A stretch of DNA of 64,000 bases from Sphingosinicella microcystinivorans (GTDB lineage: Bacteria > Pseudomonadota > Alphaproteobacteria > Sphingomonadales > Sphingomonadaceae), in contig NZ_CP116005.1 in assembly GCF_027941835.1 (NCBI RefSeq), positions 1,317,501 to 1,381,500 of the forward strand. Reading direction: 5' to 3'. Below are positions 45,334-55,347 of this stretch, in pieces (the stretch's first letter is position 1; every line of letters begins with the position of its first letter). The notes beneath the pieces were generated by a model. It was given only the letters and a program-made list of their open reading frames with translations. It was not told the origin of the DNA and ran no database searches. Made by a program: the position numbers and the translations under genes.

Positions 45334-47244
45334 ATGCTGCTGAGACGGCAAGCCGGGAATGAAACCAGGGTCGATATTGCACATATGCGACATGAAGTTC
45401 TGCTGGCTGAGGGCGCGTCCGGTGGCTACGACGCGGTCTCCTTCGAAATCCTCCATCGGCGCACGGACAGCCTTCCGCCCGAGGCGCCGCTTGCCATGCC
45501 GCTGCAGGACTGGCGCGCGTGCGCGCCTGCGCCGCTGCGCTCCGAAACCGCGCCGCGCGGCATTGCGCTGCGCCGTTTCCTGCTGATCCTCGCGACGCTG
45601 CTCATCGCGCTCGCGGGCGGCGCCGAAATGGCGCGCGCCGCCGCGCCCGGCGGCTTCGCGCTGGGCGAGCTGCTGCTCATCGCGCTGTTCGTGCCGCTCT
45701 TCGCGTGGATCGGCTTCGGCTTCCTCACCGCGCTCGCCGGCTTCGTTCGCCTGCTTCGCAAGGCGCGCGATTTCGATCTCGTCGACGAGGCCGTGCCGGA
45801 AGGGCGCACCGCCGTCCTCGTCCCCGTCTACAACGAGGACGTCGCCGCCGTGTTCGGCCGCATCCGCGCGATGGCCTGCTCGCTCGCACGCGAGGGCCGC
45901 GCGCGCGATTTCGACATCTTCGTGCTGAGCGATTCGAGCCCCGAGAACGGCCGCGCGGAGTACGCTGCCTTCCTGTCGCTCAGGCCCACGCTCGCCCCCC
46001 GCCTCTTCTATCGCCGCCGCGAAAAGAACATCGAGCGCAAGCCCGGCAACATCGCCGACTGGGTGCGCCGCTTCGGCGGCGCCTACGACTACATGCTCGT
46101 GCTCGACGCCGACAGCCTGATGGACGGCCGCACGATGGCGCGCATGGCCGCCACGATGGACCGGAACCCCGGCGTCGGCCTTATCCAGACGGTGCCGGAC
46201 GTCATCAATGCCCGCACGCTCTTCGCGCGCTGGCAGCAGTTCTCCGGCCGCCTCTACGGGCCGGTGGCGACGGCGGGCATGATCTGGTGGTCGGGCAGCG
46301 AGGCGACCTTCTGGGGCCACAACGCGATTCTGCGCACGCACGCCTTCGCCGAAAGCTGCGGCCTTGCCGCGCTTCCCGGCGCCGCGCCCTTCGGCGGGGC
46401 GATCATGAGCCACGACATGGTGGAGGCGGCGCTGCTCCGCCGCCGCGGCTGGGCGGTGCACATGGTCGCCGCGCCGGGCAGCACGGAGGAGTTCCCGCCC
46501 AGCATCGTCGATTTCGCGAAGCGCGACCGCCGCTGGTGCCAGGGCAATCTCCAGCATCTCCGGATTCTCGGCAGCGCGGGGTTCCACTGGGTGAACCGGC
46601 TCCAGCTGCTGATGGGCGGCTCGGCCTACCTCACCTCGCCCTTGTGGCTGCTGCTCATCGTCGCGGGCGTCGTGCACCACGTCACGCTCGGCGCGGGAGG
46701 CGCCGCCGCGCCCTCGCCGTGGCTGCTCGGCGTCACGCTGGCGCTGCTGTTCGGTCCGAAGCTGCTCGGGCTCGCCTGGACGCTGGTGGACCGCCGCCGC
46801 CGCGCCGCGCTCGGCGCCGTGCGGCGGATCGCGGCGGGCATCCTCGTCGACGTGCCGCTCTCGGCGCTCGTCGCGCCCCTGATGATGCTCACGCAGACGC
46901 TGAACCTCGCCGACATCCTGATGGGCCGCAGCAGCGGCTGGTCGCCGCAGCGCCGCGAGACGGACGGCATCGCGCCCGGCGAGGCGCTGCGCCACTATCG
47001 CCCGCACCTGCTGCTCGGCGCTGCCATGCTGGCGTTCGCGGCGCTCGGCGCGGGATCGTCGCTGTGGCTGCTGCCGGTCGCCGCCGGTCTCGTGCTCAGC
47101 CCGTGGATCGAGATGGCGACGGCGCGGCAATCCGCGCTGCCGGGTCTGTTCGGTGTCGCGGACAGGCCGGTGCAGGCGGTCGCGGCCGGGGCCGCTAGCG
47201 GGCCCGTTCCGTTTCGCGCTCCGCCATCGGCCTTGGCCGCGTGA
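45334..47244 (+). CDS. opgH: Glucans biosynthesis glucosyltransferase MdoH/OpgH
   Basis: About 636 residues. Family 2 glycosyltransferase of the inner membrane: two N-terminal membrane helices, LVPVYNEDVAAVFGR, the DAD metal site (LVLDADSLMDG), SHDMVEAALLRRRGW, the acceptor motif RDRRWCQGNLQHL, and several C-terminal membrane helices. It polymerises beta-1,2-glucose for periplasmic glucans with OpgG. ATG 45334 is used, but TTG 45316 and ATG 45385 cannot be excluded, as no strong ribosome site is seen. The last 50 bases overlap the convergent YbaN-like gene. Confidence 0.9.
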   Translation: MLLRRQAGNETRVDIAHMRHEVLLAEGASGGYDAVSFEILHRRTDSLPPEAPLAMPLQDWRACAPAPLRSETAPRGIALRRFLLILATLLIALAGGAEMARAAAPGGFALGELLLIALFVPLFAWIGFGFLTALAGFVRLLRKARDFDLVDEAVPEGRTAVLVPVYNEDVAAVFGRIRAMACSLAREGRARDFDIFVLSDSSPENGRAEYAAFLSLRPTLAPRLFYRRREKNIERKPGNIADWVRRFGGAYDYMLVLDADSLMDGRTMARMAATMDRNPGVGLIQTVPDVINARTLFARWQQFSGRLYGPVATAGMIWWSGSEATFWGHNAILRTHAFAESCGLAALPGAAPFGGAIMSHDMVEAALLRRRGWAVHMVAAPGSTEEFPPSIVDFAKRDRRWCQGNLQHLRILGSAGFHWVNRLQLLMGGSAYLTSPLWLLLIVAGVVHHVTLGAGGAAAPSPWLLGVTLALLFGPKLLGLAWTLVDRRRRAALGAVRRIAAGILVDVPLSALVAPLMMLTQTLNLADILMGRSSGWSPQRRETDGIAPGEALRHYRPHLLLGAAMLAFAALGAGSSLWLLPVAAGLVLSPWIEMATARQSALPGLFGVADRPVQAVAAGAASGPVPFRAPPSALAA

Positions 47245-47584
47245 CCACGAAGAGCGCCGAGGCGATCAGCCCGGCGGCGGCAAGTCCGCGCCACAGCGGC
47301 GCGGGGTTCCCCGTCAGGTGGAAGACGGCGTAGCCGACGGCCATGCCGGTGCACGCCGCGATCTTCGCGCGCGTGCCGATCGCGCCCTCGCGCCGCCATG
47401 CGATCACCGGCGGCCCCAGCTTCGGGTGGGCGAGGATCTTCGCCTCCAGCCGCGCCGACGACCGACCGAAGCAATAGGCGGCGATGATGATGAAGATGGT
47501 GGTGGGAAGCAGCGGCAGGAACGCCCCGACGATGCCGAGCGCCAGCGAGACGAAGCCGAGCGCAAGGTAAAGGTGGCAAGTCAT
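47195..47584 (-). CDS. YbaN/DUF454 membrane protein
   Basis: 129 residues. DUF454 pattern with two N-terminal membrane helices (LGFVSLALGIVGAFLPLLPTT, then IIAAYCFGRSS), LEAKILAHPKLGPPVIAWRREG in the loop, and a C-terminal helix pair. No function has been shown. It faces opgH and overlaps its end by 50 bases. Confidence 0.85.
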   Translation of the reverse strand: MTCHLYLALGFVSLALGIVGAFLPLLPTTIFIIIAAYCFGRSSARLEAKILAHPKLGPPVIAWRREGAIGTRAKIAACTGMAVGYAVFHLTGNPAPLWRGLAAAGLIASALFVVTRPRPMAERETERAR

Positions 47585-47663
47585 GCCCCGGTTATGGCCG
47601 CCCGCGCCGCTGCCGTCGATACGCTATCGACACTCATTCGCGTTCTGGCGCCGCCCGAGGGGC

Positions 47664-47708
47664 TTGACGCGATGCACGCGCTCATGATTTAGTCTGTTCG
47701 CTAACAGA
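47664..47708 (+). promoter_or_regulatory. sdpRI promoter with palindromic operator
   Basis: TTGACG (47664) and a weak -10 (ATTTAG, about 47687) precede the palindrome TCTGTT-CGCT-AACAGA (47693-47708), which overlaps the expected transcription start. AACAGA is repeated at 47711-47716. Autorepression by the ArsR-type product is the obvious reading. Confidence 0.55.
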
Positions 47709-47722
47709 CAAACAGAGGGTTC

Positions 47723-48022
47723 GTGAACGAGGTTTTCGACGCGCTGGCGCATCCGATCCGCAGGCAGGTGCTCGAGATGCTGAAGACGGGCGGCAAGTCC
47801 GCCGGGGAGCTTGCCGATGCGTTTCCAGTGTCGAAGCCCACGATGTCCGCGCACTTCGCGAAGCTGAAATCGGCGGGGCTCATTCAGGGCGAAAGCCGCG
47901 GCGGCGGCATCGTCTACACGCTCAACCTGTCGGCGGTGGAAGAGGTCGTGATGGCCTTCATGGGCCGGCTCGGTGTCGGGGAAGCAGGGAAAGGAACGGC
48001 GGAATGCGCGAGCACGCACTGA
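47723..48022 (+). CDS. SdpR-type ArsR-family autorepressor
   Basis: 99 residues from GTG 47723, preceded by AGAGGG. Winged helix with VFDALAHPIRRQVLEML, SAGELADAFPVSKPTMSAHF and the wing GGGIVYTLN. The arrangement with an SdpI-like membrane protein matches Bacillus sdpRI, where SdpI senses the toxin SdpC and sequesters the repressor; whether that applies here is unknown. The two genes overlap by 19 bases. Confidence 0.85.
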   Translation: MNEVFDALAHPIRRQVLEMLKTGGKSAGELADAFPVSKPTMSAHFAKLKSAGLIQGESRGGGIVYTLNLSAVEEVVMAFMGRLGVGEAGKGTAECASTH

Positions 48023-48660
48023 TCGTCATGTCATGGGTCACGGTGGCGTTTCTGGCCGCAATCGCGACGATCGCGCTCGCGCTGCTGCCGGAAGGCACGC
48101 GGCTTCCCGTGCACTGGAACCTTGCGGGAGAAGCGGACCGCCATGCCGGCGCCGCCTTCGCGCTGTTCACGCCCGTGGCGATGTGCGCCGGGCTGTCGCT
48201 GCTTTTCGCGGTCCTGCCGCGCATCGAGCCGCTTCAGAACCGCATGGAGGGCAGCGCGGCGCTGTACCGCGTGACGTGGATCGCCCTGCTGGCCGTCATG
48301 GTCATGGTCCAGCTTCTGGTCGCGGCCCCCGCTTTCGGCTGGGCGATTCCGATGACGCTGCCGTTCGTGGCCGTCGGCCTGCTGCTCATCGTCATCGGCA
48401 ACGTGCTGCCGAAATCGCGCCCCGGCTTCTTCGTCGGCATCCGCACGCCGTGGGCGCTGCTCGACACCGACAACTGGATCGCTACGCACCGTCTCGGCGC
48501 ATGGACCATGATGGCGGGCGGCGCGGCGCTGCTGCTCGTCGGCCTGCTGCCGCTCACGCCCGCCGCGCGCGGTGCGCTCGTCGTCGGCGCCCTGCTCGTC
48601 AGCACGGTCCCGCCCGTCTTCTACTCCTGGCTGCTCTGGCACCGCCGCACGGGGCGCTGA
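48004..48660 (+). CDS. SdpI family membrane protein
   Basis: 218 residues with six predicted membrane helices. Family features: LPVHWNLAGEADRHAG (DUF1648), then IGNVLPKSRPGFFVGIRTPW, characteristic of SdpI. In Bacillus, SdpI gives immunity to a secreted killing peptide and works as signal receptor; in proteobacteria the role is unproven. No toxin gene is seen nearby. Confidence 0.85.
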   Translation: MREHALIVMSWVTVAFLAAIATIALALLPEGTRLPVHWNLAGEADRHAGAAFALFTPVAMCAGLSLLFAVLPRIEPLQNRMEGSAALYRVTWIALLAVMVMVQLLVAAPAFGWAIPMTLPFVAVGLLLIVIGNVLPKSRPGFFVGIRTPWALLDTDNWIATHRLGAWTMMAGGAALLLVGLLPLTPAARGALVVGALLVSTVPPVFYSWLLWHRRTGR

Positions 48661-48786
48661 CGCCGGTGTTCCGAGCCGCTCGACTCTCCGGCTGCGGGGC
48701 GCATCCGAGGAACGTGCGGATTCTACCGGGCTCGCGGGATCTTCATTAGCGCGACACGCGTGCCGTGCGTCCCTCTGCCCCTCCCC

Positions 48787-49572
48787 TTATGCCGCTGCGC
48801 CGAACCGTTTCGCATAGCGCGCCGCGATGGCGTCCACCGGCATCATCATGAACACGTCGACGGTGTTGAACTGCCGGTCGATGAAGGCGCCGCTGCCCAC
48901 CATCGCGCCGACGCGCAGGTAGCCCTTGATGAGCGGCGGCAGCGCGCGCCACGCCGCCTTGGGGTCGTAGCCGCCGATCGGCAGGCGCGCCATGTCGGTG
49001 AAGTGGCGGACGTGGGCGCTCACGCGCCGGTCCTGCGGGGCGAGGTGGTTGTGGTGGAGATAGGCGAGCGCGGCGGCGTGTGCGTCCGGGTCGGTGCCGG
49101 GGAAGCTCGCGCAGCCGAACATGTGGCCGATGCGACGCTGCATCAGGTAATCGCCGATGCCGCGCCAGAGCAGCTGAATGGTCGCCGTGTCGCGGTATTC
49201 CGGCGCGACGCACGAGCGTCCGAGCTCCAGGAGCTCGCCGCCGTGCCGCGCCGCGTGCGCCTCGAGCGGGACGAGGTCGTATTCGGAGGCGCTGTAGAAG
49301 CCGCCGTGCCGTGCCGCGACGCTCTGGCGGAGCAGCCGGTAGGTGCCGACGACGCGCGCGCCGTCCGCGCCGGTCTCCTCGACGAGCAGGTGGTCGCAGA
49401 ACCGGTCGTAGGGATCGACGTCAAGGCCCGCCGCCGCGCCGCCCGGCACTGCGCCCATGTCGCGGAAGAAGACCTGATAGCGCAGCGCCTGCGCGGCGCG
49501 CACGTCGGCCTCGCTGTCTGCAAGCCGGATGCTCAAGGATATGTCGCGGGCCGTGTTTTCGATGAGACGCAT
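48787..49572 (-). CDS. OlsB-like GNAT acyltransferase (ornithine lipid type)
   Basis: 261 residues from ATG 49572, behind a GGGGGAA ribosome site. Features: LRYQVFFRDMGA, VGTYRLL, LELGRSCVAPEYR, and the C-terminal LPPLIKGYLRVGAMVGSG. This is the PF13444-like family that includes OlsB, which transfers a 3-hydroxyacyl chain from ACP to ornithine in ornithine-lipid synthesis. No olsA-like partner is in the window, so the acceptor is uncertain. Confidence 0.75.
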   Translation of the reverse strand: MRLIENTARDISLSIRLADSEADVRAAQALRYQVFFRDMGAVPGGAAAGLDVDPYDRFCDHLLVEETGADGARVVGTYRLLRQSVAARHGGFYSASEYDLVPLEAHAARHGGELLELGRSCVAPEYRDTATIQLLWRGIGDYLMQRRIGHMFGCASFPGTDPDAHAAALAYLHHNHLAPQDRRVSAHVRHFTDMARLPIGGYDPKAAWRALPPLIKGYLRVGAMVGSGAFIDRQFNTVDVFMMMPVDAIAARYAKRFGAAA

Positions 49573-49656
49573 GGCGGTTCCCCCGGGGATTGTGACCGCT
49601 CGCGGATGTCGCACGCGTGTGTTGCGGGCGCGCGTCGCTCTTGCGACAGAAATGCG

Positions 49657-50826
49657 TCAGCCGAGCCGGGCGCGCAGCGCCGCGAAGGCGCGCGCGTGCA
49701 GCGGCTCGCTGGCGATGTTGGAAGGAAGCGGCGTCGAGGCGAGGCGGATGATGGCGAGATCGCTTTCCGGCTCGATGTGCAGGCGCTGGCCGTAGACGCC
49801 CATCGCCATCAGCGCGGGCGGCGGCGCGTGGTCCACCCACCAGAAGCCGCGATAGGAATGATCGGGCCGCATGTTCGCCGCGCCGGCCGCGAACAGCGCG
49901 CGGTCGCCGCCGGCGATCAGCGCCTCCGCAACCGGGCCGCCCGCCATCAGGAAGCGCGCCAGCCGGGCGAGGTCGCGCGCCGTGGCGTTGAGGCCCGATC
50001 CGGCGATCTCGTGGCCGCCGGTGTCGAGGAGGAAGTGCGCGGGGTCGCCGCAGCCCGCGGGTTTCCACACATGCTCCGCGACAAGGCGCGCGAGCGAACG
50101 CCCGGTCGCGCGGCGCAGCACCCATGCGGCGGCGTCCGCGATCGGCGTGCGGTAGCGGAAGGCGGTGCCCGGCGCGGCCTCGCGGCGGGTGAGCGCCGCA
50201 AGCGCGGGCAGCGTGCCGCCCTTTGCCACGTCCGGCATCCAGTAGCTCGCCGAATAGCGGTGCACGTCGGAATCGAGGTTGGCGTAGTCCTCGTCGAAGC
50301 CGATGCCGTCGGTCATGTCGAGGAGCTGGCGCAGCGTCGTGCCCGCGAAGGCGCTTGCGCCGAGTTCCGGCACCGCCTCGACGGTAGCGAGGTCCGCCGC
50401 GACCGCGCCGCCTGCGATCAGCGTTTCCGCAAGCAGCCCGACGATGGACTTGGTGACGGAGAACAGGTGGTGGGGCGTCGCTGCCGTCATGCCGTTGCGG
50501 TAGGTCTCGTAAACGATAACGCCCCGGTGCAGCACGATCATCGCATCCGTGTAGGTGGATGCGACATAGGTCTCCCAGTCCAGCGCTTCGCCGTTCTCGC
50601 CCGCGAAGCGCAGCGCCGAGAGACCGGCCGGCCGTTCGGGAAGCGGCGCCGGCCTGTCCGCGCCCGCGAGCGGCACGGACGGCACCAGCCGCCGCGTGTG
50701 CTGGAACGCCCAGCGGTTGAACGGCCACGTCCGCCAGTTGGCGCCGGTCACGCGGCGGTCCTCGGGAATATCCGCGTCGATGCCGAGCCCGGCCTCGCGC
50801 CAGTCGATCGGCGGCGGCAGCGTCAT
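49657..50826 (-). CDS. Serine hydrolase of the beta-lactamase (class C) family
   Basis: 389 residues. SVTKS (residues ~127-131) holds the S-x-x-K nucleophile, YSASYW is the possible Y-x-N equivalent, and HSYRGFWWVDH and GVYGQRLHIEP lie near the C-terminus. No signal peptide is obvious, so it may be cytoplasmic and act as an esterase rather than a beta-lactamase. The next gene on the strand ends 4 bases upstream. Confidence 0.85.
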   Translation of the reverse strand: MTLPPPIDWREAGLGIDADIPEDRRVTGANWRTWPFNRWAFQHTRRLVPSVPLAGADRPAPLPERPAGLSALRFAGENGEALDWETYVASTYTDAMIVLHRGVIVYETYRNGMTAATPHHLFSVTKSIVGLLAETLIAGGAVAADLATVEAVPELGASAFAGTTLRQLLDMTDGIGFDEDYANLDSDVHRYSASYWMPDVAKGGTLPALAALTRREAAPGTAFRYRTPIADAAAWVLRRATGRSLARLVAEHVWKPAGCGDPAHFLLDTGGHEIAGSGLNATARDLARLARFLMAGGPVAEALIAGGDRALFAAGAANMRPDHSYRGFWWVDHAPPPALMAMGVYGQRLHIEPESDLAIIRLASTPLPSNIASEPLHARAFAALRARLG

Positions 50827-50830
50827 CGCG

Positions 50831-51409
50831 TCAGGCGGCGTCCGCGCCCAGCTTTCGCATCAGCGCCAGCGCCCCGGTGCGGTTCCCGGCATTGCCCTCG
50901 ACATTGCCGACCAGGGTCTCCCGGATCGGCCCGATGCCGACGAAGCGCAGGATGTTGCTGCGCAGGCTCTTGAGGCTGTGGGCGCGGTACACCCAGCGGT
51001 AGAACAGCGCGGGCATTCCCATCGTCACGACGATGCGCGCGGACTTGCCCTTCAGCAGGCCCCCGTGCGGTTTGCGCGGACCGGTGGGGAACGCGAAGCC
51101 GGGCCGGAACACCTGCTCGAGGAACGCCTTCAGCAGCGCGGGCACGTCGCCGAGCCACAGCGGGAACAGGATCACCAGATGATCGGCGCGGGCGATCATC
51201 GCCTGCGCGTCCCGGATGGCGGGAGAGGCCTCGCCCTCCTCCCAGTCCGCGCGCGTGCGCAGCACGGGAACGTCGAGCCCCGACAGCGCCAGCCGCTCGA
51301 CGGCATGGCCCGCGCCCGCGGCGCTCTCCGCATAGGTATCGGCGAGCGCATGGCAGAAGCGCACCGGATCGGGGTCCGGGTGCGCGTCGATGACGAGGAT
51401 GCGCGCCAC
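50831..51409 (-). CDS. Flavodoxin-fold NAD(P)H-dependent oxidoreductase
   Basis: 192 residues from GTG 51409, which follows GAGG and begins right after the sdaA stop. ILVIDAHPDPDPVRFCHALAD, LVILFPLWLGDVPALLKAF and VTMGMPALFYRW are characteristic of the NQO1/MdaB-like quinone reductases that bind FMN or FAD. A longer frame from 51442 would extend into sdaA. Probably co-transcribed with the serine hydrolase gene. Confidence 0.85.
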   Translation of the reverse strand: MARILVIDAHPDPDPVRFCHALADTYAESAAGAGHAVERLALSGLDVPVLRTRADWEEGEASPAIRDAQAMIARADHLVILFPLWLGDVPALLKAFLEQVFRPGFAFPTGPRKPHGGLLKGKSARIVVTMGMPALFYRWVYRAHSLKSLRSNILRFVGIGPIRETLVGNVEGNAGNRTGALALMRKLGADAA

Positions 51410-51416
51410 CCGCGCC

Positions 51417-52832
<1,416 letters not shown>

Positions 52833-52914
52833 GCGCCTCTCGGTCCCTCGTTCAACCCCGGGGTCCTTTTAGGCGCAAACGCGCCCGGCCGCTACCGGCG
52901 GCAGGGCCGGATTT

Positions 52915-54087
52915 TCACACCGCGGCAAGCGTGTCGCGCTTGATCCTCTTGGCAAGCGACCATTTGTGGACCTCGGTGGGTCCGTCATAGATGCGGAAGG
53001 CGCGGATTTCGCGGAATACCTGCTCGACGATGGTGTCGCCCGACACGCCCATGCCGCCCATCACCTGCACTGAGCGGTCGGCGACGCGCATCAGCGCCTC
53101 GGACACCGCGACCTTCGTCATCGAGCTTTCCACCGTGCCGAGCGCGCCAGTGTCGAGCACGTCGGCGCACCAGTCGATCATCAACTCGGCCTGCTTCAGG
53201 TCGATGAGGTTCTCGGCGAGCATGAAGCCGACGCCCTCGTGGTCGACGAGCAGCTTGCCGAACGCCTGCCGCCTGCACGCATAGGCGCTCGCGATCTCGT
53301 TGGCGCGCGCCGCCGCACCCCACCAGCGCATGCAGTGCGAAAGCCGCGCGGGGCTGAGGCGCACCTGCGCGTATTTGAAGCCCTCGCCGCTCGCCCCGAG
53401 CATCTGGTCGGCGGGCACGCGCAGGTTGTCGATGGCGACGACGGCATGGCCGCCGGGCATCGAGGAATCGATCGTGTCGAGCACGCGCTCGATGCGGATG
53501 GCAGGGTCGGGCAGGTCGACGAGGAACATGCAGGCGCCCCCGGTTCCGTCAGTGGCCTCGGACTTCGCCATGACGATGCCGACCTTGGCGCCTTCCGCAC
53601 CCGTGATGAACGCCTTGCGGCCGTTTATCACCCAGTGGTTGCCGTCCTGCCGGCAGGTCGTCCGCATCATCGAGGGGTCGGAACCCGCGCCGCCCTCGTC
53701 GGCCGGCTCGGTCATGAAGAACGCCGAGCGCGCCTCGCCCGAAACCAGCGGCGCAAGGAAACGCGCCTTCTGCTCGGGGCTGCCGACCTTGCCGAGCAGG
53801 TACATGTTGCCCTCGTCCGGCGCCATCGTGTTCACCGCGACCGGGCCCAGCGGCGACAGGCCGGACGCTTTCAGCACCGTCGCCGTGCCGCGCTGATCGA
53901 GATGCGACCCGTCCGCGAAGATGTGCGGCGTCATCACGCCCGCCGCGCGCGCCTTCTCCCGAAGCTCGCGCACCAGATCCTCCGAAGGGCCGTGCGGCCC
54001 GAGGCGCGGATCGTGCTCGTAAGGCGCGACCACCTCGCGGACGAACGCTTCGACGCGGGCGGCGATGGCGGCGGCGGTTTCGGACAT
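52915..54087 (-). CDS. Acyl-CoA dehydrogenase family protein
   Basis: 390 residues from ATG 54087. FAD-binding FFMTEPADEGGAGSDPSMMRT and WVINGRKAFITGA, the mid-domain LDTIDSSMPGGHAVV, and the C-terminal QVMGGMGVSGDTIVEQVFREIRAFRIYDGPTEVH. The family oxidises acyl-CoA thioesters at alpha-beta; the GPTEVH type is related to ACAD10/11-like enzymes. Substrate unknown. Monocistronic. Confidence 0.92.
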   Translation of the reverse strand: MSETAAAIAARVEAFVREVVAPYEHDPRLGPHGPSEDLVRELREKARAAGVMTPHIFADGSHLDQRGTATVLKASGLSPLGPVAVNTMAPDEGNMYLLGKVGSPEQKARFLAPLVSGEARSAFFMTEPADEGGAGSDPSMMRTTCRQDGNHWVINGRKAFITGAEGAKVGIVMAKSEATDGTGGACMFLVDLPDPAIRIERVLDTIDSSMPGGHAVVAIDNLRVPADQMLGASGEGFKYAQVRLSPARLSHCMRWWGAAARANEIASAYACRRQAFGKLLVDHEGVGFMLAENLIDLKQAELMIDWCADVLDTGALGTVESSMTKVAVSEALMRVADRSVQVMGGMGVSGDTIVEQVFREIRAFRIYDGPTEVHKWSLAKRIKRDTLAAV

Positions 54088-54168
54088 CGGCAAATCCCCA
54101 TTCTCGTTGCTTGGTTGATGAGCCTGCTAAGCGAATGCGGCCTGCGAGGAAATGCCTGATCGTGCCCC

Positions 54169-55089
54169 CTAGCGCCGGCGGAGGATGTGCGGCGCCGCGA
54201 GCGGCCAGAGAATATTGACTGCGAGGCCCCCCATCACCAGCGTTGCCGCCAGCAGCTTCCAGCCCGGTAGCCCCTCGTTCAGCAGGATCGCCGACGACGC
54301 CATGCCGAACACGGGGACGAGCAGCGCGCTCGGCGTGATCGTCGCCGCCGGATGCCGCGCGAGCAGCCAGCCCCACGCGGCATAGCCGAACAGCGTGTTG
54401 CCCACCGATTGCCAGAGCACCGCCGCCCACGTCGCGGTATCCGCCCGCGCCAGCGCCGCGCCGATCGACGCCGGGCCTTCGAACAGCAGCGAGCCGATGA
54501 TGAGGGGCGGCACCGAGAACAGGCTCGACCAGACGACGAAGCCGAGCATGTCGGAAACGCCGCTCGTCCGCGCGACATGGTTGCCGATCGCCCAGCTCAT
54601 CGCGGCGACGAGCACGAGGACGAGGCCGAGCGGCGTCGTGCTGCCGTCCGTGTGGGCGAGAATCACGCCGATCCCGGCGGTCGCGAGCAGCAGCGCGGCG
54701 ATCTGGAAGGGCCGCAGCCTCTCCCGCGCGAAATACATGGCGAGCCCGATCGTGAAGAACACCTGCGACTGCACGACGAGCGAGGCGAGCCCCGGCGAGA
54801 TGTCGCTGCGCATCGCGATGTAGAGCAGGCCGAACTGCCCGAAGCCGATCAGCACGCCGTAGGCGGCGAGCGCCTGCCAGCGCACATCGGGGCGGCGGAT
54901 GAAGAGCGCCGCCGGCAGGAAGGCGAAGGTGAAACGCAGCGCCGCGAACAGCAGCGGCGGCAGGTCGTCGAGCGCGACCCGGATCACCACGAAGTTCGTA
55001 CCCCACACCGCGACGACCGCGAGCGCCAGCAGCAGGTGGAGCGGCGGAATGCGGCCGGACGTGGCTGGCGGAGATTCGGCGTCGCTCAT
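54169..55089 (-). CDS. EamA family (DMT superfamily) transporter
   Basis: 306 residues, ten predicted membrane helices in two EamA repeats (LALAVVAVWGTNFVVIRVAL ... and LVLVAAMSWAIGNHVARTSG ...). ATG 55089 is chosen; an upstream in-frame start at 55143 has no ribosome site. Such proteins export amino acids or metabolites; substrate is unknown. Confidence 0.88.
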   Translation of the reverse strand: MSDAESPPATSGRIPPLHLLLALAVVAVWGTNFVVIRVALDDLPPLLFAALRFTFAFLPAALFIRRPDVRWQALAAYGVLIGFGQFGLLYIAMRSDISPGLASLVVQSQVFFTIGLAMYFARERLRPFQIAALLLATAGIGVILAHTDGSTTPLGLVLVLVAAMSWAIGNHVARTSGVSDMLGFVVWSSLFSVPPLIIGSLLFEGPASIGAALARADTATWAAVLWQSVGNTLFGYAAWGWLLARHPAATITPSALLVPVFGMASSAILLNEGLPGWKLLAATLVMGGLAVNILWPLAAPHILRRR

Positions 55090-55347
55090 GAAGTCCTCTA
55101 TACGGAGACGGCGCCCGGCTGACAGGCCCCGGCGAATGCACAACAGGCCTGCACGCCGGGCATGGCGTCCTTAGCCCTGGATCGGGGAATGGCGCAGCCG
55201 CAGGATGCGAACCCGCGACCTCTGCCATCCGTGCGCCAACGAGCGTAAGCCTCTAGGTTCCTTGATGATTTCCATGCTCCAGGATTTGTTCCTCTTTAGC
55301 TCCGCGGGCAATAAGGCTAGGGTGACGGCCGTCTAGGATTTTACCGT

